From Bifidobacterium sp. ESL0690 (GTDB lineage Bacteria > Actinomycetota > Actinomycetes > Actinomycetales > Bifidobacteriaceae): a DNA stretch of 64,000 bases. Location of the stretch: NCBI RefSeq assembly GCF_029392315.1, contig NZ_CP113939.1, forward strand, positions 2,356,001 through 2,420,000. Direction: 5' to 3'. Made by a program: the position numbers and the translations under genes. The notes beneath the pieces were generated by a model, which made no database searches, was not told where the DNA came from, and was given only the letters and a program-made list of their open reading frames with translations. Below, piece after piece: positions 7,589 through 15,277 of this stretch; position 1 is the first letter of the stretch, and the number at the start of each line of letters is the position of its first letter.

Positions 7589-8638
7589 TCACTCAGCCAT
7601 GTGAGGGACGACGACGGCGCGCTTGGAAAGCTTGCCGTCGACCAGGTTGTGGTAGGCGTCGAGCGCATGGTCCATCGAGTAGGTCTCCACCTCGGGGGTG
7701 ATCAGGCCTTGGCGATAGAGCGCGGCGACTTCGTGCAGCTCGGACATGGAGCCCCAGTAGACGCTGGTGAGTTCCTGCTGCCACGGGTTGCTGTACCAAT
7801 CGAACTCAGCCTTGCCGCCGGCGATGCCGACGATGGTGACGCGGGAATCGATGGCGGAAGCGGCCTGCGCGGCGGCGATGGTCGGCGCGATGCCCACGAA
7901 ATCGAAGGCGGCATCAACACCGTGGCCACCGGTGATCTTGCGGATGTTCTCAACCTCATGCTCATCGCCCTTGACGACGATGGCGCCCTTTTCCTCGGCC
8001 TTGGCCATGGCTTCGGGCTTCATGTCGGTGGCGATGATGGTGGCGCCGGTGATGGCCTTCAGAATCTGGATGGCGATCTGGCCCAGGCCGCCAAGACCGA
8101 TGACGAGCGCATACTTGCCGCCACCCTGCAGGTGAGGCAGCGCGGCCTTGATCGCGTGATACGGAGTCAGCGCGGCGTCGGCAAGCGGGGCCGCGGCAAT
8201 CGGATCGGCGTCACCCAGCGGCACGAGGTTGCGCGCGGGGACGGTCAGGTACTCGGCCATGCCGCCGTCGCGCCCGAGGCCGATGGCCAGCGACTTGTTG
8301 GTGGCCATGTTCTCGCAGTAGTTCTCCTCGCCGGCGACGCAACGCTTGCAGTGGCCGCAGCCGGTCGGGCCGTAGACCAGATAGGCATCGCCCTTGTTGA
8401 AACCGGTGACGCCGGGGCCAACCTCTTCGACCCAGCCGGAGGTCTCATGGCCCAGGATGAACGGCGGCTTGGTGTGGTCACCGGTCTCCGGGGTGTAATC
8501 GCGGAATACGGAAACGTCGGAATGGCAGCAGCCTGCGCCGGCCACCTTCAGCAGCACCTCGCCCGGTCCGGGAGTGGGCTTGTCGACCTCCCGCAAGGCG
8601 GGGAATGTCTTATACGCTTCGAACATAACGGCTTTCAT
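7589..8638 (-). CDS. Zinc-dependent NAD(P) alcohol dehydrogenase
   Basis: 349 residues from the ATG at 8638, which is preceded by GAAAGGAACAGCT. This is a medium-chain dehydrogenase. Catalytic zinc ligands sit in GCCHSDV and GHETSG. The structural zinc lobe is CGHCKRCVAGEENYCEN. The Rossmann motif GLGGLGQIAIQ is near residue 175. It oxidises alcohols or reduces aldehydes in the cytoplasm. Ethanol/acetaldehyde is the commonest substrate for this subgroup, but the substrate is not readable here. Flanked by its own terminator and a long AT-rich leader, it is monocistronic. An inverted repeat at 8813-8828 in that leader may be an operator. Confidence 0.9.
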   Translation of the reverse strand: MKAVMFEAYKTFPALREVDKPTPGPGEVLLKVAGAGCCHSDVSVFRDYTPETGDHTKPPFILGHETSGWVEEVGPGVTGFNKGDAYLVYGPTGCGHCKRCVAGEENYCENMATNKSLAIGLGRDGGMAEYLTVPARNLVPLGDADPIAAAPLADAALTPYHAIKAALPHLQGGGKYALVIGLGGLGQIAIQILKAITGATIIATDMKPEAMAKAEEKGAIVVKGDEHEVENIRKITGGHGVDAAFDFVGIAPTIAAAQAASAIDSRVTIVGIAGGKAEFDWYSNPWQQELTSVYWGSMSELHEVAALYRQGLITPEVETYSMDHALDAYHNLVDGKLSKRAVVVPHMAE

Positions 8639-9125
8639 AGCTGTTCCTTTCTTGTCGGTTAGATAGCGTGGGCATAAAACGATTAACCACTTGCAAAAGC
8701 ATTGAAGTGGAGTGCCCAAACATCGCTATCTTATCGTTTCTGCCCCAACACTGGAACCGAATCGACGTAAGAAATTATACAGTTGTAATATTGGTTTAGC
8801 AAACGCCAGAATCGTTGAAATATCAACGTTTTCAGAGGATGTATACAATCTCACATAAAGGCCGGATAGTGTGATATTTATATACAATTATGCTATTTGT
8901 ATGATATTGCTTGAAACCTTTGACGCTCTGGCCGACATTACTTATCCGCCGACATAGGCTCAAGGAAGACGATTGTTTCGAAGACAACATCAGTCATTCG
9001 CGACTGACCACTTCGCTCGCAGCCGCCATCTCATTCGACCCATTAAGCATTTGCAGCCAACGTGCATCATCGCAACCGATACCCGTCATTTACAGCCAAG
9101 ATCCGCCATTGCCGGCAATCGACCG
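8639..9125. other. Intergenic region upstream of the alcohol dehydrogenase
   Basis: 487 bases with no supported gene. It carries the ADH ribosome site, an AT-rich promoter zone (8740-8910) with an inverted repeat at 8813-8828, and a second dyad, TCACA and TGTGA, around 8850-8875. The right part (about 9050-9125) holds diverged echoes of the nuclease 3' end, as TTGGCTGTAAATGA and GTTGGCTGCAAATG resemble its TCGGCTGTGAATGA terminus. Confidence 0.5.
8813..8828. promoter_or_regulatory. 16-bp inverted repeat, possible operator
   Basis: CGTTGAAATATCAACG is a dyad of CGTTGA and TCAACG around AATA. It lies about 175 bases upstream of the ADH start within an AT-rich zone. The regulator is not identified. 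Confidence 0.35.
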
Positions 9126-10154
9126 TCATTCACAGCCGACACCGTCGTGGTCACGATCCAATGCGGCGCGATAACCAGGTTGGCCGGCATAGATCGGAGC
9201 CTTGCCGGCGGCGCGTACGGCATCACAATTCTGGTAGTAGACATCGCCTCCACCTTGCGGAGCCGCAGGAGCAGCAGGTGCGGCAGGTGCGGCAGGAGCA
9301 GGCGCGGGAACACTCTGAACAGAACCGGCATTCCCCCCATTCGTCTGACCAGAATTTCCGGAACTTTCTCCTGCGGCACCAGCCGGGGCGCTACTTTGAG
9401 ACGCCACGCCATTTTGAGCAAACGGACCATCGTCGGCGGGAACGGTCTGCGCCGGGCAGGAAGTAAGCACACGCTGCATCGCGGCTTTTTCCGCCTTGGT
9501 GACCCACAGATTGTACTTGTGCTTCACGCCGATTTGCCGCGAAACGTACGAGCAGCGGTAAGACTTGTTCTTCGGCAGCCAAGTGGCCGCGTCGCCATCG
9601 CTTTTCTGCTGGTTCGCAGCCCCGTCGACAGCCAGCAGGTTGTACGGGTCGTTGGCCATCTGCTTGCGCTGGTCGGCGGTTATCTTCTGCGCACCGGTCT
9701 GCCAAGCGTTGGAAAGCGCAACGACATGATCGATCTGCACTTTGGCGGAAGTCTTCTTACCCTGCTTGAACTCAATGGTCTTGCCGGTGTACGGGTCATC
9801 CAACTTGCCCGACATCACCTTGCAATCGTTGGTTCCAGCCTTGAATTTCTTGTCTTTGAGGTCACGCCCCAGAATGTCGTTGCGGGTGTCGCAGCCGTTG
9901 CGGTCCACATCGGCCCAGGCCTTGCCGAATTGCGTCCGCTTGTACCCGGTTTTCGGCGCGCGTCCCTTGACCGGCAACGTATCGAGCACACTCGTGGCCG
10001 CCTGCCCGCCCGCAGCCGTAGTATCCGCGAGCGCCAACCCCGGAGCGACGCCAATCGCAAGTGCCATGGCCAATACCATCGCCAGCAAACCGCCCCAAAC
10101 GGCTTCCAAAGATTTCGAAGTTTTATTCACTTGATTCGCGTCTTTCATTTTCAT
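9126..10154 (-). CDS. Secreted HNH/DUF1524-type nuclease with excalibur domain
   Basis: 342 residues. The N-terminal signal peptide is hydrophobic (GGLLAMVLAMALAIGVAPGL, then ALA-DT), so the protein is exported. The nuclease domain, about residues 60-220, has VQIDHVVALSNAW with the catalytic DH pair and NLLAVDGAANQQKSDGDA, both hallmarks of the GmrSD-C/DUF1524 HNH family. A Pro/Ala linker (PAPAPAAPAAPAAPAAP) leads to a C-terminal excalibur calcium-binding motif, YYQNCDAVRAAGKAPIY ... DRDHDGVGCE. It probably degrades extracellular DNA for nutrient use or competition. The start at 10154 has only a weak ribosome site; an ATG three codons downstream is possible. It is divergent from the LacI gene. 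Confidence 0.9.
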   Translation of the reverse strand: MKMKDANQVNKTSKSLEAVWGGLLAMVLAMALAIGVAPGLALADTTAAGGQAATSVLDTLPVKGRAPKTGYKRTQFGKAWADVDRNGCDTRNDILGRDLKDKKFKAGTNDCKVMSGKLDDPYTGKTIEFKQGKKTSAKVQIDHVVALSNAWQTGAQKITADQRKQMANDPYNLLAVDGAANQQKSDGDAATWLPKNKSYRCSYVSRQIGVKHKYNLWVTKAEKAAMQRVLTSCPAQTVPADDGPFAQNGVASQSSAPAGAAGESSGNSGQTNGGNAGSVQSVPAPAPAAPAAPAAPAAPQGGGDVYYQNCDAVRAAGKAPIYAGQPGYRAALDRDHDGVGCE

Positions 10155-10264
10155 CAATAATTACTACAATCTTATAACTTTTAAATATTTTCATTACCAC
10201 AAACCAGCTAGGTAAAACGAATCATAAATGACACTTCAACCCCCGCCGAATCACGGGCGATAGT

Positions 10265-10270
10265 TATTAT
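10265..10270 (+). promoter_or_regulatory. -10 element suggesting a leaderless LacI mRNA
   Basis: TATTAT ends seven bases before the ATG at 10278, and no Shine-Dalgarno precedes that ATG. The transcription start would fall on the start codon. Inference from spacing. Confidence 0.4.
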
Positions 10271-10277
10271 ACAGAAC

Positions 10278-11345
10278 ATGACCACAATCAAAGAGGTAGC
10301 CAAGAAGGCCGGGGCGTCGGTAACCGCCGTCTCGATGGCACTGAACCACCGCGAGGATGGGCACGTCAAGAAGGAACTTGCCGAGCACATTCGCGAAACC
10401 GCCAAGAAAATGGGCTACCGCCCCAATCCCCTCGCCCGCTCCCTGCGCACCAGCCGTACGCATACCATCGGCTTCATCAGCGAGGAAATCGCGACGACCC
10501 CGTACGCCGGCGAGATGATTTTGGGCGCGCAGGACGCCGCGAGCGAGCTGGGCTACATGATGCTTCTGGTCAACACCGACGGCAACGCCAACGAAGCCAC
10601 CGAAATCGCAGCACTCAAACGATACGGCGTTGACGGCTATCTTTACGCCAAAATGTATGACAGAGTTTCGGATACCCCGAAGGCACTTTCCGGCGAACAC
10701 ACCGTCCTCATCGACGCGACGTCATCCGACGAGCGTGTGCCGTACATCGTCCCCGACGAAGTCGCCATGGGCTATGACGCCACCACCTATCTCATCAAGT
10801 CCGGTGCCAAGCGCATCGCCTACATTGGCTGCAGCGAAAACCTGCTCGCCGAACCGCTGCGCGTGCGCGGCTACGAAAAGGCGTTGAAAGACGCCGGCCG
10901 ACCAGTCGATCCGGAGCTCAATGTCGGCATCGCCAAAAACGACGGCGGCCTCAAAGCCGTCTCCGACCTGTTCGACCGCGAGCACCCCGACGCCTTCTTC
11001 TGTTTCAACGACGCCCGAACCTGGTACGTCTATCAGTGCGCTGCGCAGCGCGGGCTCGAAGTCGGCCGCGACATTTCCGTGGTCGGCATCGACAACAACC
11101 GCATCATCAAGGAGACCTTCGAGCCGCAACCGACCACCATCGCGTTGCCGCATTACGAAATGGGCTACTGGGGTGCCCGCAAACTGATCTCGATGATCGA
11201 AGACCGCAATCTGGGACCGGGTAAAAGCAAGAAAACCGTCGCCGCCATCCCACCGCTCGACGCGCCAAGCCCCGTGCGCATCCGTTGCACCCTGCTTGAG
11301 CGTGGTTCGGTGGCCAATCGCGGAACTGCCGCCCGCAAGAAGTAA
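10278..11345 (+). CDS. LacI family regulator of the adjacent sucrose/fructan genes
   Basis: 355 residues. The N-terminal helix-turn-helix and hinge are classic: TTIKEVAKKAGASVTAVSMA, then MGYRPNPLARSLRTSRTHTIG. The periplasmic-binding-protein-like effector domain follows (residues 62-335), with VVGIDNNRIIKETFEPQPTT near the end and a basic tail (RGTAARKK). It precedes the permease and GH32 genes in the same orientation, separated by a 516-base region with its own promoter. This is the order regulator, permease, fructosidase known from bifidobacterial csc/fos-type loci. It most likely represses the permease promoter through the CG-centred palindrome at 11738-11747. Effector identity is inferred only. 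Confidence 0.9.
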   Translation: MTTIKEVAKKAGASVTAVSMALNHREDGHVKKELAEHIRETAKKMGYRPNPLARSLRTSRTHTIGFISEEIATTPYAGEMILGAQDAASELGYMMLLVNTDGNANEATEIAALKRYGVDGYLYAKMYDRVSDTPKALSGEHTVLIDATSSDERVPYIVPDEVAMGYDATTYLIKSGAKRIAYIGCSENLLAEPLRVRGYEKALKDAGRPVDPELNVGIAKNDGGLKAVSDLFDREHPDAFFCFNDARTWYVYQCAAQRGLEVGRDISVVGIDNNRIIKETFEPQPTTIALPHYEMGYWGARKLISMIEDRNLGPGKSKKTVAAIPPLDAPSPVRIRCTLLERGSVANRGTAARKK

Positions 11346-11730
11346 TCGGGCACTCCCCTGCCTTCGGTTACCATCGGCCGGTTTTAGCATCCACATCAAG
11401 CTGTGCAAAAACAGACACCGATAACACCGCAACGACCGCCTTCTGTCATCCACGCCCAGTCATGCAAGAAAACAGCTACCGGCGACCGGCAAGCGGACAC
11501 TTTCTTGAATAATGACCCAGCAGTGCCAGAAAGTGGTCACTGACGACGGCTTAACGTCCGGTTCCTAACTTCCTTAGCCCATTATGCAAGAAAATTGACA
11601 CTAACGGTCTTGAATGAGGACAAAAGCTGGGCTCGGATTTCACAACGCAGCGCAATTATAGACATAGCCCTCGCGTTAATTTATACAGATAGCCTCTATT
11701 CATTCGGAAACGCCGGAAACGATTTACAGT
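11346..11730. repeat. Intergenic region with about four 60-bp degenerate tandem repeats
   Basis: No gene is seen. Related blocks start at 11404 (TGCAAAAACAGACACCGAT), 11463 (TGCAAGAAAACAGCTACCGG), 11524 (TGCCAGAAAGTGGTCACTGA) and 11585 (TGCAAGAAAATTGACACTAA), spaced 59, 61 and 61 bases. Each is preceded by a CCAG/CCCA-like block. The copies are too diverged for a recent expansion and do not encode a repeat protein. Confidence 0.55.
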
Positions 11731-11759
11731 TTGACGTGAATCGATTCTCGTCCTATATT
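11731..11759 (+). promoter_or_regulatory. Sigma-70 promoter with LacI-type operator in its spacer
   Basis: TTGACG (11731-11736) and TATATT (11754-11759) are separated by exactly 17 bases. The palindrome GAATCGATTC, with the central CG typical of LacI-family operators, occupies 11738-11747 inside the spacer. Binding there would block RNA polymerase. The promoter lies about 100 bases upstream of the permease start. Confidence 0.8.
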
Positions 11760-11861
11760 TTGTCATAAGTTTCTTGCTTAAGGCAATGCCGCAGAAATCG
11801 GCAAGAACAGCAGTAAGAGACGGCACCGCGCGGCAGCGGTACCAAAAAGAAAGGTGACGAA

Positions 11862-13223
11862 ATGGCAATCAAAGGAGCCAAGACTTACCGGAACCCCTCA
11901 TATCTACAGAGCTCTACCGGTATCTTCATGTTCTTCTGCTCGTGGGGCATCTGGTGGTCCTTCTTCTCGATCTGGCTCACCAGCCCAGCTCCCAAAGGTA
12001 TGGGTATGACGGCCGCCCAGCAAGGCGACATCTACTCCATCAACTCATTGGTGACTCTGTTCATCATGTTCTTCTACGGCATCATCCAAGACAACCTCGG
12101 CATCAAGCGTCGCTTGGTGATCGTTGTCTCGTGCATCGCCGCATGCGTCGGCCCGTTCGCGCAATTCGTCTATAAGCCCCTGCTTTCGGCAGGCGGCACC
12201 ACCAAGTTTATCGGCGTGCTGCTCGGCTCGGTCGTCCTCTCCGCAGGCTTCATGGCTGGCTGCTCGCTGGTCGAGGCCATCACCGAACGTTACAGCCGTC
12301 ACTTCGGCTTCGAATATGGCCAGTCCCGCGCTTGGGGCTCCTTCGGTTACGCCGTTGTCGCCCTCATCGCCGGCCCGCTTTTCAACATCGACATGAAGTG
12401 GAACTTCTGGCTGGGCTCGCTCTTCGGTCTCGGCATGCTGTGCGTCTATCTGTTCTGGCGCCCGGAAGAGCAGAAGGAAGAGCTCAAGAAGGAAGCCGAT
12501 CCGAACGCCCCACGCACCAACCCAACCGCCAAGGAAATGATTTCCGTACTTGGCATGGGCTCGCTGTGGGCACTGATCATCTTCATGCTGTTCACCAACA
12601 CCTTCTACACGGTCTTCGACCAGCAGATGTTCCCGAGCTACTACAAGAGCCTCTTCGCCACGCCGGCCCAAGGCGCGGAATGGTACTCCATCCTGAATGC
12701 GGCCGAGGTGTTCTGCGAATCGGTGATGATGGGCGTCGTCCCGATCATCATGGACCACATCGGCGTTCGCAACGCGCTGCTTCTCGGCGCTGTGACCATG
12801 TTCCTGCGTATCGGCCTTTGCGGCGTCTTCCATGACCCGGTGATGATCTCGATCGTCAAGATGTTCCACGCTATCGAGACCCCGCTCTTCTGCCTGCCTA
12901 CGTTCCGTTACTTCACCTTGCATTACGACACGAAGCTATCGGCGACCCTCTACATGGTCGGCTTCCAGATCGCCTCACAGGTCGGCCAGGTCATCATGTC
13001 GCACCCGCTCGGCGCCCTGCGTGACGCGCTCGGCCCGCAGAAGACCTTCTTCACCATCTCCGGCATCGTTCTCCTTGCTTTGATTTATGGATTCTTCGTG
13101 ATCAAGAAGGATGACCAGCAGGTGGGCGGCGATCCGTTCATCCGCATCAAGGACCGCAAGAAGGTCGAGCAGGAAGGCGAGGCCATCCAGGCTGAAGCCG
13201 CAGACGACCAGCTTCCGGCCTGA
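11862..13223 (+). CDS. cscB: Oligosaccharide:H+ symporter family sugar permease (sucrose-permease like)
   Basis: 453 residues with about 12 membrane helices. The N-terminus YLQSSTGIFMFFCSWGIWWSF and the repeated G-D-x-G-x-R/K-type loops (GIIQDNLGIKRR, MDHIGVRNALLLG) place it in the LacY/CscB/RafB family of the major facilitator superfamily. The central cytoplasmic loop (EEQKEELKKEADPN) and the C-terminal tail are highly charged. It imports sucrose or short fructo-oligosaccharides with protons, feeding the GH32 enzyme encoded next. AAAGG precedes the ATG. Transcription comes from the promoter at 11731. A hairpin lies between it and the GH32 gene. Sucrose specificity is inferred from context. 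Confidence 0.9.
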   Translation: MAIKGAKTYRNPSYLQSSTGIFMFFCSWGIWWSFFSIWLTSPAPKGMGMTAAQQGDIYSINSLVTLFIMFFYGIIQDNLGIKRRLVIVVSCIAACVGPFAQFVYKPLLSAGGTTKFIGVLLGSVVLSAGFMAGCSLVEAITERYSRHFGFEYGQSRAWGSFGYAVVALIAGPLFNIDMKWNFWLGSLFGLGMLCVYLFWRPEEQKEELKKEADPNAPRTNPTAKEMISVLGMGSLWALIIFMLFTNTFYTVFDQQMFPSYYKSLFATPAQGAEWYSILNAAEVFCESVMMGVVPIIMDHIGVRNALLLGAVTMFLRIGLCGVFHDPVMISIVKMFHAIETPLFCLPTFRYFTLHYDTKLSATLYMVGFQIASQVGQVIMSHPLGALRDALGPQKTFFTISGIVLLALIYGFFVIKKDDQQVGGDPFIRIKDRKKVEQEGEAIQAEAADDQLPA

Positions 13224-13254
13224 AGTTCCTGCAACCACAAAATTTCATAGCGTC

Positions 13255-13292
13255 GTAAGGCCTCCGCACCCATCAAGGCGTGGGGGCCTTAC
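13255..13292 (+). terminator. Intercistronic hairpin between permease and GH32 genes
   Basis: GTAAGGCC pairs with GGCCTTAC, and weaker pairs extend the stem inward. There is no T tract (ACGCGGATAAAAG follows), so it may be a partial terminator or an mRNA-stabilising hairpin that sets the permease-to-hydrolase ratio. Confidence 0.55.
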
Positions 13293-13340
13293 GCGGATAA
13301 AAGCAATTATCATATGCTAGATACGAGAAAGGCATCAAAG

Positions 13341-14888
13341 ATGACTACTGAATCTCCCGTTTACACCCCGATCCGCGACCACGCCGAAGAACTGGCGAAG
13401 GCCGAAGCCGGCGTCGAAACGCTCGCCCTCGAGCGCGATGACCGCTGGTATCCGAAGTACCACATCGCCTCGAACGGCGGATGGATCAACGACCCGAACG
13501 GCCTGTGCTATTACAAGGGCCGCTGGCACGTTTACTACCAGCTGCACCCTTACGGCACCCAGTGGGGCCCGATGCACTGGGGCCACGTTTCCAGCGCCGA
13601 CATGGTTTCCTGGCGCCGCGAGCCCATCGCGATGGCCCCCAGCCTCGAACAGGAAAAGGACGGCGTCTTCTCCGGTTCCGCCGTAATCGACGACGACGGC
13701 AAACTCAAGTTCTATTACACCGGCCATCGTTGGAACAACGGCAAGGACGACACGGACGGCCAGTGGCAGGTCCAGATGCTCGCCGAAGCCGAGGACGACG
13801 ACGCCACCAAGCTCAACAAGCTGGGCATGGTCATCGATTGCCCACGCGAGCGCGTAGATTCGCACTTCCGTGACCCGAAGGTCTGGAAGCAGGACGGTGT
13901 CTGGCATCTGGTTCACGGCGTCTCCACCGCCGACCATCGCGGCCAGATCTGGGCCTACACCTCCACCGACATGATTCACTGGAACTTCCAGAACGTGCTG
14001 TACGACGATCCGGACCCGGACGTCTTCATGCTCGAATGCCCCGACTTCTTCCCCCTGAAGGACAAAAACGGCGAGACCAAGTGGGTCATCGTCTTCTCCG
14101 CGATGGGTTCGAAGGCCAAGGGCTATATGAATCGCAACGAGAACAACGCCGGCTACATGATCGGCACCTGGAAGCCGGGCGAGGCCTTCAAGCCGGAGAC
14201 CGAGTTCCGTCTGCTCGATTGCGGCGCGAACTACTACGCTCCCCAGTCCTTCGAAGCCAACGGCCGCCGCATCATGTACGGCTGGATGAGCCCGTTTTCC
14301 GAGAATGCGCCGATGCAGTCCGACGGCTGGTGCGGCCAGATGACGCTGCCGCGCGAATGCTTCCTCGGCGATGACGGCGACCTGCACACCGTGCCGGTGC
14401 CGGAGATCGACAAGCTGCGCATCAACACCTTCGAGCACGTCGCCCGCCCCATCGAGGCCAACGAAGAGGCGCTCGTGGACGAGGACGCCGAGGCCGTGGA
14501 AATCGAGCTGAACATCAACCTGAAGAATACGACCGCCGAGCGCGCTGGCCTCAAGGTTCACGCCACCCCCGACGGCTCCTACACCTACGTCGCCTACGAC
14601 GCGCAGGCCGGCACCGTGGTCGTCGACCGTCAGGCCGCAGCCCGTGGCGACCGCGGATATCGCGCCGCCAAGCTCACCGACGCCGAACTGGACGCCGACG
14701 AGCTCAAGCTGCACGTCTACGTCGATCGCGGTTCCGTCGAAGTCTACGTCAACGACGGCCTGCACGTGCTGAGCTCCTACAGCTACCCGTCCGAAGGCAA
14801 GCGCGCGGTCAAGCTCAGCGCCGAGTCGGGCGTTCTCGCCGTCGACAAGCTCACCGTCCACGACATCAAGAGCATCGGCCTGGAGTAA
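13341..14888 (+). CDS. cscA: GH32 beta-fructofuranosidase
   Basis: 515 residues; the start at 13341 has GAGAAAGG eight bases upstream, better than the ATG at 13314. GH32 motifs are all present: WINDPNG with the nucleophile Asp (about residue 54), FRDPKV with the transition-state stabiliser, and ECPDFF with the acid/base Glu. The C-terminal beta-sandwich ends VDRGSVEVYVNDGLHVLSSY. No signal peptide is present, so it is cytoplasmic and splits sucrose or short fructans brought in by the upstream permease. An N-terminal extension of about 35 acidic residues precedes the catalytic domain, as in other bifidobacterial CscA proteins. Strong terminator-like hairpin downstream. Confidence 0.94.
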   Translation: MTTESPVYTPIRDHAEELAKAEAGVETLALERDDRWYPKYHIASNGGWINDPNGLCYYKGRWHVYYQLHPYGTQWGPMHWGHVSSADMVSWRREPIAMAPSLEQEKDGVFSGSAVIDDDGKLKFYYTGHRWNNGKDDTDGQWQVQMLAEAEDDDATKLNKLGMVIDCPRERVDSHFRDPKVWKQDGVWHLVHGVSTADHRGQIWAYTSTDMIHWNFQNVLYDDPDPDVFMLECPDFFPLKDKNGETKWVIVFSAMGSKAKGYMNRNENNAGYMIGTWKPGEAFKPETEFRLLDCGANYYAPQSFEANGRRIMYGWMSPFSENAPMQSDGWCGQMTLPRECFLGDDGDLHTVPVPEIDKLRINTFEHVARPIEANEEALVDEDAEAVEIELNINLKNTTAERAGLKVHATPDGSYTYVAYDAQAGTVVVDRQAAARGDRGYRAAKLTDAELDADELKLHVYVDRGSVEVYVNDGLHVLSSYSYPSEGKRAVKLSAESGVLAVDKLTVHDIKSIGLE

Positions 14889-14933
14889 ACGCCAGCAATA
14901 AGCAATAACCAATAACCAATATCATCAAATAAT

Positions 14934-14974
14934 ATTGAGCCCGTCGTCGGCATGAAACCGGCGGCGGGCTCAAT
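14934..14974 (+). terminator. Terminator-like hairpin after GH32
   Basis: ATTGAGCCCG with CGGGCTCAAT, plus inner CG and CGG pairs, closes on a short CATGAAA loop. It lies about 46 bases after the stop. The T tract is short (TCG follows), but the stem is very stable. Confidence 0.7.
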
Positions 14975-15025
14975 TCGTAGATACATTCGGTTCCACAACT
15001 TTAGTCAGCAACTATCAAAAAAGGA

Positions 15026-15117
15026 CTACCATACGATTTTCGGGAACCCTGCCATAAGATTTCCGAGAGTCCTACCGTACGATTTTTGGAAATTCTACTG
15101 CCCGATATGCAAAAGCG
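15026..15117. repeat. Four degenerate 23-bp tandem repeats
   Basis: Copies start at 15026, 15049, 15072 and 15095, an exact 23-base step. Each begins CTACC or CTGCC and the first three share a GATTT core (CTACCATACGATTTTCGGG, CTGCCATAAGATTTCCGAG, CTACCGTACGATTTTTGGA); the fourth is eroded. They lie in the intergenic space between convergent genes, so a promoter role is unlikely. Confidence 0.65.
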
Positions 15118-15168
15118 TTGCCGGTAGCGGCTTATAGCAGCTACTGACGGATTATGAGCGGAAACGAA

Positions 15169-15220
15169 AAACTAGGTTGAGGGCCACAGATTTGATAACC
15201 TGTGGCCCTCAACCTAGTTT
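15169..15220 (-). terminator. Very long perfect hairpin terminator of the LRR gene at 15.3 kb
   Basis: Positions 15169-15189 and 15200-15220 are perfect reverse complements (21 bp; the arm contains CTAGGTTGAGGGCCACAG) around a 10-base loop. On the minus strand the stem runs into TTTTTCG. It lies 58 bases after the leftward stop at 15278. Confidence 0.9.
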
Positions 15221-15277
15221 GCAACCTATATCAATATCCAAAACAAATTCAGTCGGATTCGATGATTAGCGTCCGCT

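Noticed and set aside
8973..10160. A 395-codon forward frame across the nuclease gene
   Set aside because: Arg/Ser-rich shadow composition with no domain; the reverse strand has a signal peptide, HNH and excalibur motifs.
13335..14912. A 525-codon open frame antisense to the first GH32 gene
   Set aside because: It mirrors a GC-rich coding region; the sense strand has complete GH32 motifs and a ribosome site.
11396..15117. Possible CRISPR arrays at 11.4 and 15.0 kb
   Set aside because: Repeats are diverged, contiguous or wrongly spaced with no unique spacers, and no cas genes are nearby.
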